Part shown: positions 24,911-33,528 of the stretch, piece by piece
Layout of the letters: every line of letters starts with the position of its first letter
How positions within the stretch are numbered: position 1 is the first letter of the stretch
Source: Bradyrhizobium sp. WSM1417
GTDB taxonomy: Bacteria > Pseudomonadota > Alphaproteobacteria > Rhizobiales > Xanthobacteraceae
Direction: 5' to 3'
Assembly (NCBI RefSeq): GCF_000515415.1
Contig: NZ_KI911783.1
Location: 3,214,392 to 3,278,391 of the forward strand
DNA: 64,000 bases
Made by a program: the position numbers and the translations under genes
Notes under the pieces: model-generated
Database searches by the model: none
What the model was told of the DNA's origin: nothing
The model's input: only the letters and a program-made list of their open reading frames with translations

Positions 24911-25681
24911 CTAGGTGCCGCTTTTCTCTGCTTGGTCGTAGACCGCCTTCGCCACTTTGGTCAGCCGGTCGCGGTCGCCACCACCGCTGACGACGTAGCC
25001 GACGCCGCGCTCCGACCAGAACAGTGCCCCGTCCTTGTCCGTTCTGGCGTAGCGCATCTGCGTCGCGCCATTCTCGGTCTTGGCGGTGTAGATCGTGTAC
25101 CGCTCGCCCGAGGCGCCCTCATACATCAGGAACGACGCCGGCCCGTTCGGCCCCGGCAAGAGCCGGCCTCCGACGAGCTTCAGTCCACTCGCCTCCAGGT
25201 TCGGTGCAAACACGGTCCAGCCGCAGCGTCTGGTCAGCCAGGCCTGGAGGTGGTCGCGCTCGTTGCCGCCGACCTCGACGGGATGGCGAACCTCGACGAC
25301 ATAGAGGCGGTGGGCGTCGAGCGCGTCGGTCGTAAAACTCTGGAAGGTCGAGGGCGCGTTGGCGGCGCCATGCGCCAGCCAGCCGGCGGAGCCGCCGGCG
25401 ACGAAGGCCACGAGCACGGCCGCGGCGGCGCCATACAGCCACTGCCGCGGGCGGCGCTCCAGCCGTTCGAGCTCCAGCCGCGCCGGCACCGGCTCCTGGG
25501 CGACAGAATCGTAGCGGGCGTGCAGCATCTCGGCCATGGCGCGCCAGGACTGCACGCGCTCGCCATCCTCGGGCTGCGCGGCAAGCCAGGCCTCGACATC
25601 GGCGCGGCGCTCGGCCGGCAACTCGCCGTCGACATAGGCGTGCAGTTCGTCCTCGGTCACTGGGATCTTGCGGTCGTTCAT
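24911..25681 (-). CDS. Anti-sigma factor, membrane-anchored
   Basis: 256 residues from ATG 25681 (MNDRKIPVTEDEL). The N-terminal zinc-less anti-sigma region (about 1-80) has TEDELHAYVDGELPAERRADVEAWL, here shortened, which is the typical ASD start. One membrane helix follows (about 88-108) and then a periplasmic domain (about 115-256). It lies directly downstream of an ECF sigma gene with 106 nt between. By context it binds and silences that sigma factor until an envelope or redox signal arrives. Confidence 0.85.
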   Translation of the reverse strand: MNDRKIPVTEDELHAYVDGELPAERRADVEAWLAAQPEDGERVQSWRAMAEMLHARYDSVAQEPVPARLELERLERRPRQWLYGAAAAVLVAFVAGGSAGWLAHGAANAPSTFQSFTTDALDAHRLYVVEVRHPVEVGGNERDHLQAWLTRRCGWTVFAPNLEASGLKLVGGRLLPGPNGPASFLMYEGASGERYTIYTAKTENGATQMRYARTDKDGALFWSERGVGYVVSGGGDRDRLTKVAKAVYDQAEKSGT

Positions 25682-25787
25682 ATCGATCGTCTCTGGCTCT
25701 GCGGCCCAAAATGTTCTTCGTGTTTCAACTGCGCCGCTTCCCATGCCCTGCAGGAGAAACGACCGGCGCGATGCATCAATCCTGCCA

Positions 25788-26276
25788 TCATTTCACCCGC
25801 CTGAGCGCCGGGCGCTCACCCTCCAGCGAGGCTTTGACGTGGGCGCGGGCGCGCGCCAGGCGCGACATCACGGTGCCGATCGGCACGCCCTGGATGTCGG
25901 CGACCTCGCGGTAGCTCATGCCCTCCAGCATGACCAGGAGCAGCACCGAGCGTTGCTCCTCGACCAGCGTCGCCAGCGCCCTCTCGATATCGCGCCCTTC
26001 GGCTTCGGTCCCGCTGGCATCCGGGTTGTTCTCCGTCAGCTGCATGAATTGCGGCCGCCGTGCCAGCGAGCGCCGCCGGTTCTTGTTGAGGTTGGTCAGG
26101 ATCGTATAGAGCCAGCTCCTGACGTCGCCCCCGAGAAACAGGCGCTCCGAACGCAGCGCCCGCACCAGCGTATCCTGCACCAGATCATCGGCCGCATCCG
26201 CCTCGCGCGTGAGCGCGCGGGCGTAGCGGCGCAACGCCGGGATCATGGCTTCAACACTCTGGCGAAACGCACTCAT
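25788..26276 (-). CDS. ECF sigma factor
   Basis: 162 residues from ATG 26276. Region sigma-2 (about 10-75) has ALTREADAADDLVQDTLVRAL and RSWLYTILTNLNKNRRR; sigma-4 (about 105-155) has LLVMLEGMSYREVADI and GVPIGTVMSRLARAR. It lacks the extra C-terminal domain of EcfG and is not the general stress factor. Paired with the membrane anti-sigma gene at 24911. A GGAAT-N16-TGTT element 47 nt upstream may be its own promoter (autoregulation is usual for ECF factors). Confidence 0.9.
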   Translation of the reverse strand: MSAFRQSVEAMIPALRRYARALTREADAADDLVQDTLVRALRSERLFLGGDVRSWLYTILTNLNKNRRRSLARRPQFMQLTENNPDASGTEAEGRDIERALATLVEEQRSVLLLVMLEGMSYREVADIQGVPIGTVMSRLARARAHVKASLEGERPALRRVK

Positions 26277-26323
26277 TGCGGTCTTGACGTCCTGATGTTC
26301 GGCGCGAGCGCCACAACGATCAT

Positions 26324-26348
26324 AACACCCGAGCGGAACGGCTATTCC
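26324..26348 (-). promoter_or_regulatory. Candidate ECF-type promoter of the sigma gene
   Basis: Minus strand GGAAT (26348-26344), 16 bases, then TGTT (26327-26324). It resembles an ECF promoter with the usual AAC-like -35 changed. It lies 47 nt before the sigma start codon. The match is weaker than the one at 5155-5179. Confidence 0.35.
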
Positions 26349-26449
26349 GGCGCTTGAAACAGCGTTAACGCCGCGTATTAGGACTGTACCGCAACGGAGG
26401 GCTGGTGTACCTCCAAACCTCACCGGGAGCTCGACGGGACGTTAGCAAA

Positions 26450-27265
26450 ATGGCGCAGAATTCAGGTCTGATGCAGGGCAAGCGGGGCGTGGTCCTCGGC
26501 GTTGCCAACAACCGTTCGATCGCCTGGGGCATTGCCAAGGCATGCCACGCGGCCGGCGCCGAGCTTGCCTTCACCTATCAGGGCGATGCGCTGAAGAAGC
26601 GCGTCGAGCCGCTCGCCGCCGAGATCGGCGGGCTCGTGCTCGGCCATTGCGACGTCACCGATGCCGCGACCATCGATGCGGCCTTTGCGGTGCTGAAGGA
26701 GAAGTGGGGCAAGATCGACTTCCTGGTGCATGCGATCGCCTATGGCGAGCAGCTCGACGGCCGCTACGTCGACACCACGCAGGAGAATTTTTCGAAGTCC
26801 ATGCTGATCTCCTGCTACTCGTTCACGGCCGTGGCGCAGCGCGCCGAGAAGCTGATGACCGACGGCGGCTCGCTCATCACGCTCAGCTATTACGGCGCCG
26901 AGAAGTGGATGCCGCATTACAACGTCATGGGCGTCGCGAAAGCGGCGCTCGAAGCGAGCGTGCGTTATCTCGCCGCCGATCTCGGCGAGAAGAACATCCG
27001 CGTCAACGCGATCTCGGCGGGGCCGATCAAGACGCTCGCGGCGTCCGGCATCGGCGATTTCAGATATATCCTGAAGTGGAATGAGGCCAACGCACCGCTG
27101 CGGCGCAACGTCTCCACGGAAGACGTCGGCGGCAGCGCGCTGTATTTCCTCTCCGACCTCTCGCGCGGCGTCACCGGCGAGGTGCACCACGTCGATTCCG
27201 GCTATCACGTGCTCGGCATGAAGCGCCCGGACGCGCCGGACATTTCGTTCGGCGGGAAGGACTAA
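26450..27265 (+). CDS. fabI: Enoyl-[acyl-carrier-protein] reductase (NADH)
   Basis: 271 residues from ATG 26450. FabI signatures: VLGVANNRSIAWGIAKA (NADH-binding, replacing the SDR glycine motif), LVHAIAYGEQLDGRY, LSYYGAEKWMPHYNVMGVAK with the active-site Tyr-x6-Lys pair, and SAGPIKTLAASGI. It catalyses the last reduction of each fatty-acid elongation cycle in the cytosol. It is followed after 14 nt by the histidine phosphatase gene and then aroC on the same strand. A GCGTTAACGC palindrome lies in its leader. Confidence 0.95.
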   Translation: MAQNSGLMQGKRGVVLGVANNRSIAWGIAKACHAAGAELAFTYQGDALKKRVEPLAAEIGGLVLGHCDVTDAATIDAAFAVLKEKWGKIDFLVHAIAYGEQLDGRYVDTTQENFSKSMLISCYSFTAVAQRAEKLMTDGGSLITLSYYGAEKWMPHYNVMGVAKAALEASVRYLAADLGEKNIRVNAISAGPIKTLAASGIGDFRYILKWNEANAPLRRNVSTEDVGGSALYFLSDLSRGVTGEVHHVDSGYHVLGMKRPDAPDISFGGKD

Positions 27266-27279
27266 CTTTTCAGCCAACA

Positions 27280-27879
27280 ATGCCCGTGCCCACGATCTAT
27301 TATCTGCGCCACGGCGAGACCGAGTGGAATGCGCTCGGGAGGCTTCAGGGCACCAAGGACATTCCGCTGAACGCGCGCGGTCGCGCTCAGGCCGTGCAGG
27401 CCGGCGGCATTCTCGCCGATCTGTTCAAGCGCGAGGGCCGCGACAAGGCCGCATTACCCTACGTGTCGAGTCCGCTTGGCCGCGCGCGAGAGACCATGGA
27501 ACTGGCGCGGAGCAAGCTCGAACTGCCGACTGCGGACTATACGCTCGACGATCGCCTGCGTGAGATCGGCTACGGCACCTGGGAGGGACTGACGCTGGCC
27601 GAGAGTGAGGCCTCCGATCCCGATATCTACGCCCGCCGCCTCGCCGACAAATGGACGGTAGGCCCCGCAGGCGGGGAGACTTACGCCGACGTCCAGGTCC
27701 GCGTGCGCGCCTGGTACGACCAGCTGCGGACCGACACCGTCGCGGTCGCCCATGGCGGGACCTGCCGGGCCCTGATGGTTTCACTCGGCCTGGAGACGCC
27801 GGCGAGCGCCGCCGAACTCTACATCGAGCAGGGCGCCGTCTACGTGTTCCGCGACGGGCGGTTGGAGAAGTTCAGTTAA
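27280..27879 (+). CDS. Histidine phosphatase (phosphoglycerate mutase-like)
   Basis: 199 residues, with the RHG catalytic motif at 10-12 ([18 protein letters not shown]), [13 protein letters not shown], the acid residue region [14 protein letters not shown], and the second histidine in [11 protein letters not shown]. It belongs to the broad-specificity GpmB/CobC-like branch. The substrate (sugar phosphate, nucleotide or cobalamin intermediate) cannot be decided. It is probably co-transcribed with fabI (14 nt gap). Confidence 0.88.
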   Translation: MPVPTIYYLRHGETEWNALGRLQGTKDIPLNARGRAQAVQAGGILADLFKREGRDKAALPYVSSPLGRARETMELARSKLELPTADYTLDDRLREIGYGTWEGLTLAESEASDPDIYARRLADKWTVGPAGGETYADVQVRVRAWYDQLRTDTVAVAHGGTCRALMVSLGLETPASAAELYIEQGAVYVFRDGRLEKFS

Positions 27880-27967
27880 GCCGGCTCGCCGTCTCCGTGG
27901 CGGCTGCGGGTTTGACCACCGGCGCCCCGCGCGTTACCACACGCGGGAACCGAGCCTGCGAGCAGCG

Positions 27968-29056
27968 ATGTCCTTCAACACCTTCGGCCACATGTTCCGC
28001 GTCACGACCTTCGGCGAGAGCCATGGGGTGGCGATCGGCTGCGTGGTCGACGGCTGCCCGCCCATGATCCCGCTCGTCGAGGCCGACATTCAGGGTGATC
28101 TTGATCGCCGCCGGCCCGGCCAGTCGCGCTTCACGACCCAGCGTCAGGAGCCGGACCAGGTCAAGATCCTCTCCGGCGTGATGGCGCATCCGGAGACCGG
28201 CGTGCAGGTGACGACGGGCACGCCGATCGGGCTCCTGATCGAGAACACCGACCAGCGCTCGAAGGACTATTCCGAGATCAAGGACAAGTTTCGTCCCGGT
28301 CATGCCGACTTCACCTATGAAGCGAAGTACGGCCTGCGCGACTATCGTGGCGGCGGCCGCTCCTCGGCGCGCGAGACCGCGACGCGCGTTGCCGCCGGCG
28401 CGATCGCGCGAAAGGTGCTGCCCGATGTGAAGGTGCGCGGCGCGTTGGTGCAGATGGGCCCGCACAAGATCGACCGCGCGAAGTGGGACTGGGACGAGAT
28501 TGCGAACAATCCGTTCTTCTGTCCCGACAAGGACAAGGCCGCATTCTTCGAGACCTATCTCGACGGCATCCGCAAGAGCGGCTCCTCGATCGGCGCGGTG
28601 ATCGAGGTCGTCGCCGAAGGTGTGCCGGCAGGCCTTGGCGCGCCGATCTACGCCAAGCTCGACGCCGAGCTCGCCGCCGCAATGATGAGCATCAATGCGG
28701 TGAAGGGCGTCGAGATCGGCGCCGGCTTTGGCGCGGCCGAGCTTGCCGGCGAAGAGAACGCCGACGAGATGCGCACCGGCAATGACGGCACGCGTTTTCT
28801 CTCCAACCATGCCGGCGGCGTGCTGGGCGGCATCTCCACGGGGCAGCCGGTGGTGGTGCGCTTCGCGGTCAAGCCGACCTCGTCGATCCTGCAGCCGCGT
28901 CTCACCGTCGATCGCAACGGCGCCGACACCGAGATCATGACCAAGGGCCGCCACGATCCCTGCGTCGGCATCCGCGCCGTCCCCGTCGGCGAAGCCATGA
29001 TGGCCTGCGTGTTGGCGGATCATTTCCTGCGCGACCGCGGCCAGGTCGGGCGCTAG
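27968..29056 (+). CDS. aroC: Chorismate synthase
   Basis: 362 residues, full length. Signatures: [21 protein letters not shown] (shortened) at the N terminus, [43 protein letters not shown] and the FMN-contact region KPTSSI. It eliminates phosphate from EPSP to give chorismate, the last common step to aromatic amino acids, using reduced FMN. Spaced 88 nt from the phosphatase gene, it may share the fabI transcript. Confidence 0.97.
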   Translation: MSFNTFGHMFRVTTFGESHGVAIGCVVDGCPPMIPLVEADIQGDLDRRRPGQSRFTTQRQEPDQVKILSGVMAHPETGVQVTTGTPIGLLIENTDQRSKDYSEIKDKFRPGHADFTYEAKYGLRDYRGGGRSSARETATRVAAGAIARKVLPDVKVRGALVQMGPHKIDRAKWDWDEIANNPFFCPDKDKAAFFETYLDGIRKSGSSIGAVIEVVAEGVPAGLGAPIYAKLDAELAAAMMSINAVKGVEIGAGFGAAELAGEENADEMRTGNDGTRFLSNHAGGVLGGISTGQPVVVRFAVKPTSSILQPRLTVDRNGADTEIMTKGRHDPCVGIRAVPVGEAMMACVLADHFLRDRGQVGR

Positions 29057-29136
29057 CGTTGCGCGAGGCGCTTGTATCGCGCCACTAGCCCACCGCGCAG
29101 CTTGACGATCCCACAACTTCGTCCGCAAATGCGGAC

Positions 29137-30327
29137 ATGGAAAGCTCCGAGCTCCAACGTATCGCCAGCTGGCTGATCGACGGCGCCTGGTCGTCGAAGA
29201 CCCCGGCCGAGATGACGGCGGAAGCCTGCGAACGGATGGTCGCAGCCGGGCTGCCGCTATGGCGGTTCGGCATCTTCATCCGCACGCTGCATCCCGAAAT
29301 TTTCGGTCGCAACTTCATCTGGCGGGAGGGCGAGGAGGTCGAGATCGGCACGGTCGATTTCGAGATCCTGCAGACGCCGGAATTCGCCAGAAGTCCGCTG
29401 CGGGTCGTGTTCGAGCAGGGACTTGAGGTGCGGGGACGCATGGACGATCCCGGCAGCAAGCATTTCCCTTTTTTCGACGATATGCGTGCCGAAGGCGTAA
29501 CCGACTACGTCGCGACGCCAATGCCGTTTCTCGACGGCTCGGTCCACGCGACGAGCTGGACCACGCGCCATCCAGGCGGCTTCACCGCTGAACACATCGC
29601 GGCGATCCACGCCATCATCAAACCGCTCGCGCGCATCACCGAGATCATCAGCCTGCGCCGCACCGCCGAGATGCTGCTCGACACCTATGTCGGCAATCGT
29701 GCCGGCGCGCGCATCCTTGGCGGTCAGATCCGCCGCGGCCACAATGACACCATGCAGGCTGCGATCTGGCTCTCCGATCTGCGCGGCTTCACCGCACTGT
29801 CGGACCGGCTGCCGGCCGAGACCGTGGTCGAGATCCTCAACCATTATTTCGACTGCCAGGTCGCCGCGATCCGCGGCCATGGCGGCGAGGTGCTGAAATT
29901 CATGGGCGACGGCCTGCTCGCGGTGTTCCCGATCGACGAATATGTCGGCGATGCCGCGCATGTCTGCACGCGGGTGCTGGAGGCGGCGCGCGAATCCCGA
30001 GCCAGCGTCGAGGCGCTCGCGTATCCTGTCGGCGACGCCGTCGAGCGCTTCCGCTTTGGGGTGGCGCTCCACGTCGGGAATATCCTCTACGGCAATATCG
30101 GCGGCGGCAACCGCCTGGATTTCACCTGCATCGGCCCCGCCGTGAACCTTGCCGCCAGGCTCGAGAAGATCACGGGTCGCCTGGGGCGGACGGTCGTCGC
30201 CTCGGAAATGTTCGCCAATGTCTGCCGCCACGACTGGCACGAGCTCGGCGAATTCCCGATCGCGGGCTTTTCAAAGGCGCAGCGCGTGTACGGGCTGACG
30301 GAGGAGACGCCGGTGGTGACGGCCTGA
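29137..30327 (+). CDS. Class III adenylate/guanylate cyclase
   Basis: 396 residues, no signal peptide or membrane helix. The N-terminal part (about 1-190) is a soluble, GAF-like sensor of uncertain type. The cyclase domain (about 205-375) shows AIWLSDLRGFTALSDR (first metal Asp), GGEVLKFMGDGLLAVFP (second Asp), ALHVGNILYGNIGGGNRLDFTCIGPAVNLAARLE (shortened here). It would make cAMP or possibly cGMP; specificity residues were not checked. Such soluble cyclases are numerous in Bradyrhizobium. Confidence 0.88.
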   Translation: MESSELQRIASWLIDGAWSSKTPAEMTAEACERMVAAGLPLWRFGIFIRTLHPEIFGRNFIWREGEEVEIGTVDFEILQTPEFARSPLRVVFEQGLEVRGRMDDPGSKHFPFFDDMRAEGVTDYVATPMPFLDGSVHATSWTTRHPGGFTAEHIAAIHAIIKPLARITEIISLRRTAEMLLDTYVGNRAGARILGGQIRRGHNDTMQAAIWLSDLRGFTALSDRLPAETVVEILNHYFDCQVAAIRGHGGEVLKFMGDGLLAVFPIDEYVGDAAHVCTRVLEAARESRASVEALAYPVGDAVERFRFGVALHVGNILYGNIGGGNRLDFTCIGPAVNLAARLEKITGRLGRTVVASEMFANVCRHDWHELGEFPIAGFSKAQRVYGLTEETPVVTA

Positions 30328-30371
30328 GGTCGTCCTCGGATGTCCGCCGCCGTCAACCCGGTGAGCAGAAT

Positions 30372-31541
30372 TCAGGCGTTCGACGCCATCACCGACCTCA
30401 GCGGTACGTCCAGCTGATAGATAAATCCGGACGGTTCATAGGCCAGCCGCACCTGCCCGTTCAGTTGCTGGCCGAGCGACTCGATCATCCGGGTGCCGTA
30501 GCTTCGCCGCGTCGGCGGCGCCACCACGGGGCCGCCGCTTTCGCTCCACTTCAGGCGCAGCCTTTGCTCGATCTCGTCCACCGTCCATGCGATTTCAACA
30601 TGCCCGGAGGAACTGGACAGCGCGCCGAATTTCGTCGTGTTGGTGCAGAGCTCGTTGAACGTCATCGCCAGCGCTATCACGGCACCGGATGTGATTCTGA
30701 GGTCCGGGCCATTGAAATGGAATCGTCGGCCCCCCTGACTGTCAAAAGGATCGGTGGCGCCGCTCAGCGTATGAGTGAGGCTCGCATTTGACCAGCTGAC
30801 CTGTATCAGCAGGTCGTGGGCGCGCCCCAACGCCAGCAAGCGGCCATCCATGGCCTTTTGCCCGTGCTCCAGATTGATTGCGGTCCGGAAGCTCTGGGCT
30901 GCGATTGCGCTCACCGTCGCAAGCGTGTTCTTGATGCGATGATGCAGCTCTCCGAGGATGAGCTTTTGCAACTTGTCGGCAGCCTCGCGCTCGTGGGCTT
31001 CGATACCGGCTTGAGCGAGCAGGACCTTGGCGTCGGTGTCGGCCTGTTCCAGCAACAGGCGCAGATTGTCGTTTTCCGCGGCCAGAACCGATTCCTGTGG
31101 CGAACGACCAACCTCAGGGTTTTCCCCGGGATCCGTCGTGGTGGTCGGAAGGATTTTTAGCGCGCCAGCCCCGATCATTGCCTGCAATTGCGAGATCATT
31201 TCGTCGACGGCGAGCGGCTTGCGAAAGAAGCGGCTGTCCGCCGGCGTTTCGTTTTCAGACGGCTTTACCTGACCGGAAACCAGCACGATCTTGATGGCAG
31301 GCCAGCGATCGTGCACCGCGTGGGCCAGCTTCAAGCCGTCCATGGTCCCGGGCATCTGGATGTCGCTGAACAGAAGCGAGATGTCCGACCGCGACTCGAG
31401 GATTGCGATAGCTTCGTCGGCATTGACGGCCTGCACAGGGCAGAAGCCTGCATCCTCCACGATATCGACTGCGCGCATGCGCAAGATCATCTCGTCTTCG
31501 ACGACGAGAACGTTCGGCAAGGAGGTTGGAGGTGTAGACAT
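30372..31541 (-). CDS. Response-regulator/HWE histidine kinase hybrid
   Basis: 389 residues from ATG 31541. The N-terminal receiver domain (about 8-125) has VLVVEDE, phospho-acceptor D60 in LFSDIQMPG and the lysine in RFFRKPL. A coiled-coil linker (about 150-190) leads to an HWE-type kinase: LGELHHRIKNTLATVSAIA (phospho-His), ATP lid AMTFNELCTNTTKFGA and a C-terminal TRRSYGTRMIESLGQQL. There is no sensor or membrane segment, so it is a soluble hybrid probably fed by another kinase. No partner gene is adjacent. Confidence 0.87.
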   Translation of the reverse strand: MSTPPTSLPNVLVVEDEMILRMRAVDIVEDAGFCPVQAVNADEAIAILESRSDISLLFSDIQMPGTMDGLKLAHAVHDRWPAIKIVLVSGQVKPSENETPADSRFFRKPLAVDEMISQLQAMIGAGALKILPTTTTDPGENPEVGRSPQESVLAAENDNLRLLLEQADTDAKVLLAQAGIEAHEREAADKLQKLILGELHHRIKNTLATVSAIAAQSFRTAINLEHGQKAMDGRLLALGRAHDLLIQVSWSNASLTHTLSGATDPFDSQGGRRFHFNGPDLRITSGAVIALAMTFNELCTNTTKFGALSSSSGHVEIAWTVDEIEQRLRLKWSESGGPVVAPPTRRSYGTRMIESLGQQLNGQVRLAYEPSGFIYQLDVPLRSVMASNA

Positions 31542-31602
31542 CTGTGCACGACACTTTCCTGGATAATCCGACAAGGCCGGTCGGCGCTTTGCGATTGTTG
31601 GT

Positions 31603-31854
31603 CTAGCGGCGCGCCGTCACCAAGCGAGCTTCATGAACCCTGGCATCGGATTCACCTCGGCGCAGACACGATGCTTCGAAGTCCGGCCAGACTTGGCTAC
31701 CGCAATTCGTGGCCACCGGATGGCTCGCCAGCCGGTCCGCCTTCGCCAAAGCAACTGTCTCGCGCGCTTTCACTTGCGGAGCAAAACCGGGCAACACCAT
31801 TACGGACACTCCGAGGAGCGCGAATATCGCGAACGCGATAAGAGATTTCATCAT
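31603..31854 (-). CDS. Small exported protein, unknown
   Basis: 83 residues beginning MMKSLIAFAIFALLG, with a signal peptide or anchor of about 30 residues. The mature part has two Cys (TNCGSQVWPDFEASCLRR). This short motif recurs in small exported Bradyrhizobium proteins as I remember them. Ribosome site is weak. The upstream DNA is unusually AT-rich and has an inverted repeat at 31917-31937. Confidence 0.6.
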   Translation of the reverse strand: MMKSLIAFAIFALLGVSVMVLPGFAPQVKARETVALAKADRLASHPVATNCGSQVWPDFEASCLRRGESDARVHEARLVTARR

Positions 31855-31916
31855 TTGGGGCTGCTTTGGCTGTCGACCGCCCCGTTTCGTTTGGGGACGC
31901 TGTTACAACAACCAAA

Positions 31917-31937
31917 ATGAAATATTGTTCATTTCAT
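31917..31937. promoter_or_regulatory. AT-rich inverted repeat in promoter region
   Basis: ATGAAAT (31917-31923) and ATTTCAT (31931-31937) are perfect 7-bp arms around ATTGTTC, in the AT-rich leader of the small exported-protein gene. It could be an operator, but no regulator is suggested. Confidence 0.3.
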
Positions 31938-32032
31938 ACAACTTATATTTGAAGTGTGATTTGCGGGCGGATGCCGCCCTCGGCCCGGATCGCCGCTCGA
32001 TGAGAAGAGGCCGCCGACCAGGTTGGCTACCA

Positions 32033-32227
32033 CTACCTCGGTGTCTTGGGGCCAGGCAGGCTTATCCAATCATGAATGTGCGACGCCGTTTCGCTCAATC
32101 GCGCCGCTTTGAGCAGCGCTTCCCGCTGGACGCCGGGCGGGGCTATCTCTGCGCGACGGCGAGCCTCGGCTGCCAATTGGGCAAGGCGATTGCTCAGCGG
32201 GATGGTTCTCTTTGTGGTGTCTTGCAT
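32033..32227 (-). CDS. Small basic protein, unknown
   Basis: 64 residues if started at ATG 32227 (MQDTTKRTIPLSN), which has GGAG six bases upstream. The longer frame starts at 32272. It is helical and charged (LAQLAAEARRRAEIA, ALLKAARLSETASHIHDWI), probably cytosolic. No known domain. Similar short proteins ending HDWISLPG occur widely in Bradyrhizobium by my recollection. Confidence 0.55.
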   Translation of the reverse strand: MQDTTKRTIPLSNRLAQLAAEARRRAEIAPPGVQREALLKAARLSETASHIHDWISLPGPKTPR

Positions 32228-32400
32228 AGGGCGCTCCGCATTGGGCGGGAGCGCAAAGACTCTCTCAGTCACCGATAGATGCCGTGATGGGCCGGTGATG
32301 GCTCACCATGCGCCTGTTGGCAGCCAATAGATACATTATTCAGCAGGGCAGATTTGACGCCGAAATCGAAAGACGGCGCACCAAAGGCGGACCGGTGCAA

Positions 32401-32706
32401 CTATTCCTCCGGCTCTGTGGTGAACAGCAGCGGATAGCCCTTGGTGCGGCCGGCGTCGGTGGCACGGGTGGCCTTGGTCTCTGCGACGTCCTTGGTGAAC
32501 ACCGCGACCACGCAGGCGCCGAGCTTGTGGGCGGTGATCATTACCTTGTAGGCCTGATCCTCCGTCATGCGGAACTCGGCCTTGAGGATCATCGTGACGA
32601 ATTCGCGGGGCGTAAAGTCGTCGTTGATCAGGATGACCTTATGCAGCTTCGGCCGCTCGACCTTGGTCTTCGTCCCGGTTTTCGGTTTTGCAACAGTGTC
32701 GTTCAT
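32401..32706 (-). CDS. clpS: ATP-dependent Clp protease adaptor
   Basis: 101 residues from ATG 32706 with GGGAGGCGGA upstream. ClpS core: KVILINDDFTPREFVTMIL, VMITAHKLGACVV, then VAETKATRATDAGR. The N-terminal extension (about 1-22) is Lys/Thr-rich as usual. It binds N-degron substrates and delivers them to ClpAP. clpA is not adjacent. It lies 43 nt after the DUF190 gene on the same strand, so it may be read as the last gene of the fluoride-controlled operon; its own promoter is also possible. Confidence 0.92.
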   Translation of the reverse strand: MNDTVAKPKTGTKTKVERPKLHKVILINDDFTPREFVTMILKAEFRMTEDQAYKVMITAHKLGACVVAVFTKDVAETKATRATDAGRTKGYPLLFTTEPEE

Positions 32707-32749
32707 TCCGCCTCCCGGATATGGCGGGCTTGGGTTCCGGCCGGCGCGC

Positions 32750-33091
32750 TCAGCGCACGGCCTTCTCACCATATTGCAGGACCTGCACCTTCTCCAAGGT
32801 GATCAGGCCGCTCGACATCATGCCATCCAGGATGGGCAGGAATGCATTGATGTTGTCCTCGCTGTCGACGATCTCGATCAGCAGCGGCAGGTCTTCCGAG
32901 AGCCGCAGAATCTTCGACGTGTGGAGCCGGCTCGACTTGCCGAAGCCCATCGGGCCGCGCAGCACGGTGGCGCCGGCCAGATGCCGCTCGCGCGCCGTCA
33001 TCACGATCGCTTCATAGAGCGGCTTGCCGTCGAAATGGTCGTTCTCGCCAATGAAGATCCGGAGCGAAACTGCCTGATCGGGGATTTGCAT
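32750..33091 (-). CDS. DUF190 protein, CrcB-associated
   Basis: 113 residues from ATG 33091 with AAGGAGCTGACC upstream. PII-like small fold: LRIFIGENDHFDGKPLYEAIV, GATVLRGPMGFGKSS and IEIVDSEDNINAFLPIL. DUF190 genes are commonly next to crcB, and it starts 2 nt after the end of the second crcB, indicating translational coupling. Being PII-like it may regulate the channel or sense a small ligand. That is inference. Confidence 0.85.
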   Translation of the reverse strand: MQIPDQAVSLRIFIGENDHFDGKPLYEAIVMTARERHLAGATVLRGPMGFGKSSRLHTSKILRLSEDLPLLIEIVDSEDNINAFLPILDGMMSSGLITLEKVQVLQYGEKAVR

Positions 33092-33093
33092 GG

Positions 33094-33522
33094 TCAGCTC
33101 CTTGGCAAGCGGTTGGTGCCGCTGGCTATCATATGGCCGGCCCATACCGACACCAGCCAGCAAATGACGGATGCCGCGATATAGGCGAGGGCCGTATATT
33201 TCATGCCGCCGTGGAGCAGGCGGAAGGTCTCCAGGCTAAAGGTCGAAAAGGTCGTGTAGCCGCCGCAGAACCCGGTCATGACGAACTGCCGGTGCTCGGG
33301 CCGGGCCAGCAGGCGGCCGTCGGGCCCGGTCAGCGTCGCGTAGAAGCCGATGATCAGTGAGCCCGTGGCGTTGATGAACAGCGTCGCGACCGGGAAGCCG
33401 GGGCCGGTGTCGAGCGCAAGCCCGACCAGATAGCGCGTCAGCCCGCCGACCATGCTGCCGGCGGCAATCCAGGCATAGAGCGTCGCGGTGCGCCAGCGAT
33501 CGGCAGAGGAGGGGGACTTCAT
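33094..33522 (-). CDS. crcB: Fluoride channel subunit CrcB (canonical copy)
   Basis: 142 residues with four membrane helices. Fluc motifs are complete: GGLTRYLVG, FINATGSLIIGFYATL and GFCGGYTTFSTFSLETFRL. The protein is a dual-topology or heterodimeric channel in the inner membrane that exports toxic F-. It is 6 nt after the first crcB copy and 2 nt before DUF190, in one operon under a fluoride riboswitch. Confidence 0.95.
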   Translation of the reverse strand: MKSPSSADRWRTATLYAWIAAGSMVGGLTRYLVGLALDTGPGFPVATLFINATGSLIIGFYATLTGPDGRLLARPEHRQFVMTGFCGGYTTFSTFSLETFRLLHGGMKYTALAYIAASVICWLVSVWAGHMIASGTNRLPRS

Positions 33523-33528
33523 CTGCCT

